Below are positions 44,127 through 51,747 of a stretch of DNA of 64,000 nt, piece after piece (within the stretch, counting starts at the first letter, position 1; the number at the start of each line of letters is the position of its first letter). The position numbers were made by a program, and so were the translations under genes. Origin of the DNA: CAYVMD01 sp964452465 (GTDB lineage: Bacteria; Armatimonadota; JACIXR01); NCBI GenBank assembly GCA_964452465.1, contig CAYVMD010000002.1, positions 45,141 to 109,140 on the forward strand, written 5' to 3'. Below the pieces are notes generated by a model. It did no database searches. It worked only from the letters and a program-made list of their open reading frames with translations, and had not been told where the DNA came from.

Positions 44127-45038
44127 ATGACTAAGCACAAATTAATATTTGGAGATAGCGAAAAGATTAAGGAAGTGCAGGATGGTAGTGTGCACCTTGT
44201 TGTAACCAGTCCGCCCTATTTCAATGCGCCTTTTGATTATCCCGATCTTTTCAAGGATTATGACGAATATTTGGATAAAATGGCGAGGATCGCCAGGGAG
44301 CTGAAGAGGGTAGTGGCACCAGGGCGGGTGGTGTGCATCCTATGCGATGACACTTTGATAGAAGGGGTGAAATACCCTGTAGTTGCGGACCTTACCAAAA
44401 TTTGTCTCGAAGCAGGTTTCATATATCGGGATAAAATAACCTGGGTGAAACCAGAAGGTTACATTCGCATTAGCAGAAGGAGTGGCGTAATTTTACAACA
44501 CCCTTATCCGATGTATTTTTACCCCGACAACCTACAGGAAACCATTTTGATCTTTCAAAACGGGAGGTTTAATCACAAAGACATCCCAGAGGAAGTGAAA
44601 GAGCAGTCGAAAATAGACCTGTCGGAATATCAGGGAGAAAAGTGGTATCTGAGCGTTTGGAACATCGTTAATGTCTTGCCTCTTAAGAATCGATTGGAAA
44701 GCGGAATAGCTGCCTTTCCTGAGGAGATACCCTATAGGCTCATAAAGCTTTTTTCCCATGTAGGGGAAACAGTCCTCGATCCCTTCATGGGTTCGGGAAC
44801 GACGAACAAGGTCGCCAGGATGTTGGGAAGGAACAGCATAGGCTATGAGATCGATCTAGAGTTGCTCGAGGTCGTTAAAGAAAAGGTGGGCTTAGAGCAA
44901 CCTTACTTGTTTGGGAGAGAACAGGACGAGGTTGAGATAATAATCAGGGAGGATGCGAAGCACCTTCGCACCCAACTACAGGAAAGGATAAGCCAGCAGA
45001 AATCGGTGGCGAAGAATGCCAAAAGCAATACAGAGTAG
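44127..45038 (+). CDS. Beta-class DNA methyltransferase (N4-cytosine or N6-adenine)
   Basis: 303 residues from the ATG at 44127, chosen for GGAGGTGA upstream. Catalytic motif IV TSPPY at residues 27-31 precedes the SAM motif I DPFMGSGTT at 218-226; this order is the beta class, and TSPPY favours N4-cytosine. The middle (residues about 90-200) would recognise the target. The Gly-rich end of motif I is intact and the protein appears complete. The last 23 bases overlap the following glycosylase gene. The region is visibly richer in A/T codons than flanking genes, suggesting later arrival. Confidence 0.9.
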   Translation: MTKHKLIFGDSEKIKEVQDGSVHLVVTSPPYFNAPFDYPDLFKDYDEYLDKMARIARELKRVVAPGRVVCILCDDTLIEGVKYPVVADLTKICLEAGFIYRDKITWVKPEGYIRISRRSGVILQHPYPMYFYPDNLQETILIFQNGRFNHKDIPEEVKEQSKIDLSEYQGEKWYLSVWNIVNVLPLKNRLESGIAAFPEEIPYRLIKLFSHVGETVLDPFMGSGTTNKVARMLGRNSIGYEIDLELLEVVKEKVGLEQPYLFGREQDEVEIIIREDAKHLRTQLQERISQQKSVAKNAKSNTE

Positions 45039-45633
45039 CCTTGCCGAGGAAGAGAAGAGGGATTTGCTCTCGATTTTAGAGAAGCAAGGCAAAGCCAAAT
45101 GGTTCGAAAGGCGGAGGGTACACATGGCTTTCCCCTTCAGTTTGAATCCGCTTTCTCAGGAGAAACAGGAACGGGAGAGAGCGCTTAGATACCTCCTGCT
45201 AAGGGCGTTGATCAACCAGCAGGCAAGGTTTGAGAAGGTGAGGGAGATCTCTGTAAGACTGCGGGAGGAATTCAAGGATATTTTATTATTCGAGCCATAT
45301 AAGATCTCGGAATCGAGGTTATTCAAGGTTTTTAAGGATATAGCAGGTGAAAAGGGTTCTCTCTTGTACAGGGTTGGAGCCCTGGGTGGGATAAAGCCAC
45401 TTTCCCTTTTCGCTCATCGCTTTAAGGCTTATGAGGGCTTCATTAGGTGGTTGAACAAAACCAAGCAATCCTTCCTGGAGCTTATCGTGAGCCAATTGGA
45501 GAATAGGAATCCATGGAACCTTTTTGAATACTTGAATACGCACGCTGTCCTTGAAGCGGGTTGGGTTGGAAACGATCCCAAAGCCTGCAGGATGTTCGTA
45601 AATTGGTGTATTTTCCTTTTCAATGAAATATAG
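45016..45633 (+). pseudogene. HhH-GPD DNA glycosylase, N-terminal two-thirds (frameshifted)
   Basis: 205 residues ending abruptly at a TAG. Helical throughout. The end (AGWVGNDPKACRMFVNWCIFLF) has the shape of the helix-hairpin-helix of EndoIII/MutY enzymes (G-x-x-PK-A), with a Lys in the place of the lyase Lys. The Gly/Pro-loop and catalytic Asp are missing here and occur in the next frame (45627-45974). A missing A in the AAA run near 45626-45628 explains the break: restoring it gives one continuous glycosylase of about 318 residues. ATG 23 bases inside the methyltransferase gene. Confidence 0.75.
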
Positions 45634-45662
45634 AAGGGACCGATATCGAGAATGGAGAGACA

Positions 45663-45974
45663 TTGATGGTAGTTGACGGCCATGTCGCAAAAGTGTTCTG
45701 TAGAACTGGATTACTAAAAGAGGTCCTTTATGAACACAGCCGTCCATACATTATTCGAGCGAGTAAAATGAGAGCACGGATAGAAGAGGTTGTTTCCTGT
45801 GCAAGAAGAATACCTTTTTATGTTGACAACGGTGCATTTTATCTCTTTGAGGATAGTTTTTGTACCGATTTGGCCCCGGATTGCCAGAATTGCCCTATAG
45901 GGAGGATATGCAAGAGATATACGAAATGGACCGCCTACCAAAAATGGATTGAACGAGAGGAGGAAAAGGAATGA
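45663..45974 (+). pseudogene. HhH-GPD DNA glycosylase, C-terminal part with [4Fe-4S] loop (frameshifted)
   Basis: Open from 45627 in the frame one base back from the preceding segment. VVDGHVAKVFCRTGLL matches the family segment with the catalytic Asp (compare VDTHV/LDGNV of EndoIII/MutY). The iron-sulfur loop is complete: Cys codons at 45861, 45882, 45891 and 45909 give C-x6-C-x2-C-x5-C. The apparent start at 45663 has no ribosome site and would remove part of the fold, so it is not an independent gene. Confidence 0.75.
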
Positions 45975-45991
45975 CCTCCCATAAAGGGAGG
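45975..45991 (+). terminator. Small hairpin ending the ftsK-to-glycosylase run
   Basis: CCTCCC, 5-base loop, GGGAGG, directly after the glycosylase stop and before the ribosome site of the next gene. No T-run follows, so termination would be weak or absent. Confidence 0.35.
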
Positions 45992-46022
45992 GGTAGCTGA
46001 ATAGAATGGAGGTGAAAGTTTA

Positions 46023-48008
46023 ATGTGGATATTAGCAATGTTATTCGCTTGTTCTTTCATTTATAATTCTTGGGCGAAGGAGGTCGTTAGAATGCAAATC
46101 GTGGATAGATTGCCTGTGGACAAAAGTAACCCCTTCTACCTTCACAATCGTCCCCCTCTCCTCCCAAATCCCCTCATAAAGCTTCCCCTCAAATCCATTC
46201 AACCTAAGGGATGGCTGAGGAATCAACTCCTCCTGATGGCGGAAGGGTTGGCGGGCAGGCTGGAGGAGATTAGCCCCTGGTGTAAATTCGAGGGAAGCGC
46301 CTGGGCGAGCCCTCAGGGCGAAGGGGAAAATGGCTGGGAGGAGCTCCCCTATTGGTTGAGGGGCTTCACCATCCTCACCTATACCCTCGGGGACGAAAAC
46401 CTCATCGCCAAGGCGAGGAAATGGATAGATGCGGTCCTCTCCAGCCAGGAGGAAGATGGTTATTTCGGTCCCAGGGCGAACAAACGAAACCATGACCTGT
46501 GGCCCAACATGATAATGCTCTTTGTCCTTCGTTCCCATTACGAGGCGACCGGCGATGAGCGGGTCATTCCCTTCATCACCAAATATTTCCGTTGGTTGAT
46601 GACCCTCCCCTTTGAGGATTTTCTACCTGAGAGTTGGCAGAAGTGGCGGGGTGGCGATCAATTGGACAGCATTTATTGGCTTTATAACCAATTGGGAGAG
46701 GAATGGCTGTTGGATCTGGCAAGGATAAACCACGAGCGCACGGCGGATTGGACGGGGGGAATCCCTACCTGGCATGGCGTAAACATCTGCGAGGGTTTTC
46801 GGGAGCCTGCCCAATACTACCAGCAGGCGAAGGATATCCGTTATCTAAAGGCCACGGAACGCAATTATAACATGGTCATGGGCATCTATGGTCAGGTGCC
46901 GGGAGGAATGTTCGGGGCGGATGAGAACTGCCGCCCTGGCTACATCGATCCTCGCCAGGCAGCGGAGACCTGCTCCATGGTGGAATTCATTTTCTCCCAT
47001 GAGATCCTCCTATCCATAACGGGAGATCCCGTCTATGCGGACCGATGCGAGGATATAGCCTTCAACTCCCTCCCCCCAGCCTTCACTCCTGACCTTAAAG
47101 GTCTTCACTATTTAACCGCTCCCAATATGGTGCAATTGGATAAGGAGGACAAATCCCCTGGCTTGCAGAATGGAGGAACCATGCTTTCCTATGACCCCTT
47201 TGGTTACCGTTGCTGTCAGCACAACCACTCCATGGGCTGGCCCCGTTTTGCGGAGTATCTCTGGATGGCAACCCAGGATAACGGTCTATGCGCACTCCTT
47301 TATGCTCCTTGTGAGGTGAAGGCAAGGGTGGGGGATGGCACAACGGTGAGGATAAAGGAGCAAACCGATTATCCCTTCGACGAGGCGATAGATTTCGTTA
47401 TCGACACCCCCAAGGCGGTGCGCTTCCCTCTCTATCTTCGAGTGCCCGGCTGGTGTGAGAGCCCGCAGGTGTATATCAACGATGATGAGGAGTTGGGGGT
47501 AAAAGGGAAGCCTCGTTCCTACATTCGCTTGGACAGGGATTGGAAGGCGGGGGATAGGATAAGGTTGGTTTTACCAATGGAGATAAGAGTGAGGGTTTGG
47601 GAGAAAAACAAGGGTGCTATATCGGTAGATAGGGGTCCTTTGACCTATTCCCTGAAGATAGGAGAAAGGTGGGTGAGATATGGAGGGACAGATGAGTGGC
47701 CCGCCTACGAGGTCTACCCCACCACTTCCTGGAACTACGGATTGATAGTGGACTTAAACGATCCCGCGAAGTCGTTCCAGGTGATCAAAAAGGAGGGGCG
47801 ATTGGCTTTCCAACCTTTCAGTTTGGAGGGCGCTCCCATAGAATTGAAGGCGAAAGGGAAGCGGATCCCCCAGTGGCAGATGGAGGGAGGCTTGGTGGGA
47901 TTGCTTCCTCAAAGCCCCGTCGAATCGGGAGAACCAGAGGAGGAGATAACCCTCATCCCCATGGGATGCGCCCGCCTGAGGATCTCCGCCTTCCCTCGGA
48001 TAAAGTAA
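46023..48008 (+). CDS. GH127-like beta-L-arabinofuranosidase (DUF1680 family)
   Basis: 661 residues with an N-terminal hydrophobic export signal (MWILAMLFACSFIYNSWA). (alpha/alpha)6 barrel plus beta domains. Key residues match those known for GH127: E315-T-C317 (ETCSMVEF) and Cys397-Cys398 (YRCCQHN) for zinc and the cysteine nucleophile, with a likely acid/base Glu301 in ADENC. GGAGGTGA is well placed before the ATG. It would release L-arabinofuranose (or a related sugar in GH146-type relatives) from plant or microbial glycans. Confidence 0.9.
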   Translation: MWILAMLFACSFIYNSWAKEVVRMQIVDRLPVDKSNPFYLHNRPPLLPNPLIKLPLKSIQPKGWLRNQLLLMAEGLAGRLEEISPWCKFEGSAWASPQGEGENGWEELPYWLRGFTILTYTLGDENLIAKARKWIDAVLSSQEEDGYFGPRANKRNHDLWPNMIMLFVLRSHYEATGDERVIPFITKYFRWLMTLPFEDFLPESWQKWRGGDQLDSIYWLYNQLGEEWLLDLARINHERTADWTGGIPTWHGVNICEGFREPAQYYQQAKDIRYLKATERNYNMVMGIYGQVPGGMFGADENCRPGYIDPRQAAETCSMVEFIFSHEILLSITGDPVYADRCEDIAFNSLPPAFTPDLKGLHYLTAPNMVQLDKEDKSPGLQNGGTMLSYDPFGYRCCQHNHSMGWPRFAEYLWMATQDNGLCALLYAPCEVKARVGDGTTVRIKEQTDYPFDEAIDFVIDTPKAVRFPLYLRVPGWCESPQVYINDDEELGVKGKPRSYIRLDRDWKAGDRIRLVLPMEIRVRVWEKNKGAISVDRGPLTYSLKIGERWVRYGGTDEWPAYEVYPTTSWNYGLIVDLNDPAKSFQVIKKEGRLAFQPFSLEGAPIELKAKGKRIPQWQMEGGLVGLLPQSPVESGEPEEEITLIPMGCARLRISAFPRIK

Positions 48009-48018
48009 TAGATCCCTT

Positions 48019-50955
48019 CTATTCCTTTAATATCTCAAAGATATCGACGCAATCGACGGCGAGGGGAACGTTCCCGTACCAAAAGACCCTGGTTTCCACC
48101 GCGCCACCGGGGTGCTGGAAGCTGAGGGGCACATAGCGGAATTCGCCGAGGGGAAGCTCCTCAGCGAGGAGATCCCGCGCGCTGATCGTAGGCTGCCCAC
48201 CACCCACGCAGGTGTCAAGCGTAGCGATCCTCCCCTGTCCTTCTCCCAACCTCTTCAACCGGAAAAGGGCGAGGTAGGTTCCCTTATCCAAGGGCATGTA
48301 GGGACCGAAGAGCATATGAGTGGAGCCAGCGTCTCCGGGTCCGGCCACCCATACAATGCCATTGCTCGCCGATGCGTCTTCCATCCGCTTACCGGTGTTA
48401 TGGGCGAGGGTCTCCGCCTCCAAGTGGCGCACGAAGCGCAAGGTTATCTTGGGGGGAAGGGGCGAGATTAACTCGTTTTGCTGTATCAGGCGGATGGGTA
48501 GCTCCCGGGATAGCGAGAATGCTCCGCTTTTGACCGTTACCTTTACTCTTTCTCCCGCCGGCGTTCCCTTTATATCCACCTTGACCATCTGGGCGGGTGA
48601 GAGGGAGAACCTATCCGGCTTCACCCAAGCTTTGCCCAATCCCTCAACGCTAATCCCTCCCATCAGCCTCTTTGAGGAGGTATTGCGCAGAGGGAAGGAG
48701 AAGAAGATAGGTTGTCCTCTTATGCCCACGAGGAGGGAGGGGAGGAGAAGGGATAACTTCTCCTCCTCTGCATATTGCTTATAGAGAAGGGCTAAGTGGT
48801 CGGGACGCACCGCCACATACTCCGGTCCCAACTGCTTGAGTATCTCCTCCAACATTGGGATATCGAAGAACCAGTTGCAAACGAAGATGTGGAGGAAGGC
48901 GGGACGTTGGGTGGGGGTGATGGAGCGAACCTGGGAGACTATGTTGGATATCTGTTCCTCCCGGGAGGCGTTCTCCTTCCAACCTGTGACCGCATGGAAG
49001 ACGGGGACATTCTTGGCGGTTAGGTAGGTGGCGTCGGCGTAATCGTTCACCCGCTTACCATAATCGGGGAAGATCGCCTGTAGATTGGGGATTCGCTCCG
49101 CATATCGCGCTATCAACTCGGGGCGAGTGATCCCCATTATCCAAGCCATCTTTAACCCCATTATTCCCATGTGCTCGGCGGTGAGGTCCAAAAATTCATC
49201 GAACACCTTTTCCCTTTGCTTATATCGGATGGCGTAACTATCCGGATAGCAGTAGCCGATGCCCGAAACCGCGGTAAGGAAGGCGTCGTTGGGAGTGGCG
49301 GTGGTGTAATAGTAATCCACCACCGCGGGGATGAGGATGTGGGCGGAGGGGGACATCGTCCAGCCGATGGGGAACCTCCCTCGTGTCTTATCCTGCCAGA
49401 GTTGAGGAAAGTTGCCCGCGGTGAGGACGGGCAGGTTATCTCCATCGGAGATTATGAAGGAGACATAAACCTTGTTCTTATCTAAGGGAGGAGGAGGCGG
49501 AGGAGTGGGAGGGTTCAATTTGAGGATGGAGATGCCGGAATGAACGCTCAGGTTGGAGCAATTTATGGAGCCGACGAGGAACTTCGCCAGTTCGGAGAAC
49601 AGGGTTACTCCTGGACCTTCACCCATCCCCACATCCACTCCCGCCCAGGGGTAGCCCATTATGGGAATGTTGGGCGGCACCTTGGCGAGGAGTTGCTCTC
49701 CGAAGCGGATCTCCTCCTCGGGGGAGGAGTAGAGCTCCGCACCATCGATGCGTCCGGGAAGCCAGAAGATGAAGATCTTATTCTCAACGAGGTAATCCCT
49801 CAGCCAAAGGTGATCGGGGTAGAGGCAGGCGAGGACGCTATGGTTCATCTTCCTCCAAAGGTTATCGTAAGCCCATTGATAAGCCTCCAGGCTCTTCTTC
49901 CACCGCCCTCGCAGATCCTCCAGAATAGGGAGGTTCAACTCCTTCGCCAGGCGAGGAGAAAGAGGAAGGGCATCCTCCACGCTGGCAAGCATGGTGGCAA
50001 TGTTCTTGGTGGCGGGGAGGCGGGGATCTATCACTATCCCTCCCTTTACCTCGTCCCTGAATCTTCGGAGAAGTTCCGCGGGTTCTTTGACCTCCTCTGT
50101 TCCCTTTATCCAGCCCCTTTGGAGCATCCAGTCCAGCCAAAGTTGGTCGGTGGGCTGGAGGAGGAGATAGATCTGGGGCTTCTTGCGATTGACCAACCCT
50201 TGAAGGGCGATTATCGCCAACTGCCAATCACTGGGGACATTCCTTAAGTCGCAAACGATGAGTTTATCCGCCGGCGCCTGAGAGCGAGGGAAGAGGGCGG
50301 GAAAAGGACGAGGCTTGGGAGCAAAGTCGAGGTTCCGGGGTTCGCCGGAGGGAACGGGCTGGGGAACTATTTTCCTCCTGAAGTCCGCGGGATCGCCCCC
50401 TTCCACCCGATAAAGTTCTATTTTATCTATCATCAAGCTGGCGTTACCTGCCCACCCCACTCGACATTCCAATTTGCCCTTATCGTAATGGAAGGGCAGG
50501 GGAACGAAGGCGTAGCGGTTGAGGGGTAAGTCGGAACCATAGATGGTCACGCTGTTTAGCATTGTTTTGGCGTAATCAACGCAAGCATCGAGGGTTGCCA
50601 CCGGTTCGTCGCCCGCTTCCCCCAGGAGTTTAAGCCGGAAGAACGCAATATAATCCCCCGCGGGGATCTCAGCGTAAGGACCGAAGATAACTTGAACGCC
50701 GGGTTGGGAATTCTTGGAGGTCGCTAGCCAAGCCTTGCCATCGCTCGCTTGGGCATCCTCCACAGCTTCCCCTCCATTATGACTGAAATCCTGCTCCCCC
50801 TCCCAGGAGTGCAGGAGTTGATAACTGCCTTTGGGGAGCGAAAAGTAAGGGGGAAGTTCGTTAAGGAGCGTTTGGGGAATGCCCTGTTGAGCAAAAAGGG
50901 AGGGCGCGAGTAGAAGGGCAAAGCCCATCAAAAGCAGGGAAACATCCATTTTCAT
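48019..50955 (-). CDS. Secreted GxGYxYP-domain protein with flanking repeated beta domains
   Basis: 978 residues. Signal peptide MKMDVSLLLMGFALLLAPSLFAQ. The central region has SFIISDGDNLPVL and the family motif GIGYCYP (followed by DSY), marking the putative-glycosidase GxGYxYP family. A jelly-roll-like domain at about residues 40-195 (GGEAVEDAQASDGKAWLA ... FGPYAEIPAGDYIAFFRLKLLGE) recurs at about 835-978 (GKRMEDASASNGIVWVA ... FGPYMPLDKGTYLALFRLKRLGE). A Pro-rich stretch (TPPPPPPLDK) separates domains. The activity of the family is unproved. Converges with the GH127 gene, 10 bases between stops. Ribosome site GGAGGAG. Confidence 0.8.
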   Translation of the reverse strand: MKMDVSLLLMGFALLLAPSLFAQQGIPQTLLNELPPYFSLPKGSYQLLHSWEGEQDFSHNGGEAVEDAQASDGKAWLATSKNSQPGVQVIFGPYAEIPAGDYIAFFRLKLLGEAGDEPVATLDACVDYAKTMLNSVTIYGSDLPLNRYAFVPLPFHYDKGKLECRVGWAGNASLMIDKIELYRVEGGDPADFRRKIVPQPVPSGEPRNLDFAPKPRPFPALFPRSQAPADKLIVCDLRNVPSDWQLAIIALQGLVNRKKPQIYLLLQPTDQLWLDWMLQRGWIKGTEEVKEPAELLRRFRDEVKGGIVIDPRLPATKNIATMLASVEDALPLSPRLAKELNLPILEDLRGRWKKSLEAYQWAYDNLWRKMNHSVLACLYPDHLWLRDYLVENKIFIFWLPGRIDGAELYSSPEEEIRFGEQLLAKVPPNIPIMGYPWAGVDVGMGEGPGVTLFSELAKFLVGSINCSNLSVHSGISILKLNPPTPPPPPPLDKNKVYVSFIISDGDNLPVLTAGNFPQLWQDKTRGRFPIGWTMSPSAHILIPAVVDYYYTTATPNDAFLTAVSGIGYCYPDSYAIRYKQREKVFDEFLDLTAEHMGIMGLKMAWIMGITRPELIARYAERIPNLQAIFPDYGKRVNDYADATYLTAKNVPVFHAVTGWKENASREEQISNIVSQVRSITPTQRPAFLHIFVCNWFFDIPMLEEILKQLGPEYVAVRPDHLALLYKQYAEEEKLSLLLPSLLVGIRGQPIFFSFPLRNTSSKRLMGGISVEGLGKAWVKPDRFSLSPAQMVKVDIKGTPAGERVKVTVKSGAFSLSRELPIRLIQQNELISPLPPKITLRFVRHLEAETLAHNTGKRMEDASASNGIVWVAGPGDAGSTHMLFGPYMPLDKGTYLALFRLKRLGEGQGRIATLDTCVGGGQPTISARDLLAEELPLGEFRYVPLSFQHPGGAVETRVFWYGNVPLAVDCVDIFEILKE

Positions 50956-51097
50956 CTACATCTCCTCCTTTGGATCCTCGAGCCTCCTTACAGTGTAAGG
51001 CTCTTCAGATCGATGTTGCCATAACCATAACACACTTGAACGCCATTGTAAAGATGTGCACGGGCATGCAGGACATGGGATTTGACCATTATATCTC

Positions 51098-51442
51098 TTA
51101 ATGGAGATGACCAGGTCTCTTCTGCCCGCGCAACTCGCCTTCAAACCAAACAACGGTTGTCTCCTCTATCGCTATGATTTGGTGTTTATTCCCCATGGGG
51201 GTGATGACCATGTCTCCTGCTCTTACCTCGGTCTCCTCCTCATCGAGGATAACCTTGGCCCTTCCCTCAACGATGATCCAGTACTCATCGCAATCGTGAA
51301 AGTGAGGTTCGCAGCCCTTTCCAGCGATTATGGTATCCACGCCATAGGACTTTACCATCGAGAAGTCTGGAAGTTCCGATATCGGCTTCAAAGACCTACT
51401 ACACCATTCCACTTGAGAATCTTTTGCTCTGATAATTGGCAC
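51098..51442 (-). CDS. Small single-domain cupin protein
   Basis: 114 residues from a GTG at 51442, chosen because AAAGGAGGTG lies six bases upstream; the frame is open to 51556 without a better ribosome site. Cupin motif 1 is GCEPHFHDCDEYWIIVEG and motif 2 is AGDMVITPMGNKHQI; the two His-x-His ligands, Glu and last His are all present, so it should bind metal. Substrate unknown. Alone on the minus strand; neighbours are polysaccharide genes. An antisense-looking stretch at 50956-51097 holds nothing convincing. Confidence 0.8.
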   Translation of the reverse strand: MPIIRAKDSQVEWCSRSLKPISELPDFSMVKSYGVDTIIAGKGCEPHFHDCDEYWIIVEGRAKVILDEEETEVRAGDMVITPMGNKHQIIAIEETTVVWFEGELRGQKRPGHLH

Positions 51443-51658
51443 GATAGACACCTCCTTTAGCATCCTCGAGATTTGGTGTGTTAGTTCCTGCATTATTCTT
51501 CTCATGATCTCTTGGCGATTTAAAGAAATTACCCTCCTCTTCTGACCTATTTCCACTATGGACCATTTTATACCCTCGCTCTATTTAGGCAAACGCCTCG
51601 CGCTTCAAGGGAATGCAAAATTTTGGGGGATCAAAGTTGAGAGGGAAAACATTTTTAC

Positions 51659-51687
51659 TTGCTATTATGGGATTGTTGCGTTATAAC
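51659..51687 (+). promoter_or_regulatory. Possible promoter of the malectin-tailed secreted protein
   Basis: TTGCTA (51659-51664), 17-base spacer, TATAAC (51682-51687), about 60 bases before the ATG at 51748. Fair match only. Confidence 0.4.
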
Positions 51688-51747
51688 GATAGCGAAATGG
51701 GCTTCTCGAGCGGTTGTTCGTGACCAGTGTATTAAGGAGGTATAATT

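Noticed and set aside
50956..51153. Possible small gene upstream of the GxGYxYP protein
   Set aside because: Low-complexity composition, no ribosome site, overlaps the cupin gene end.
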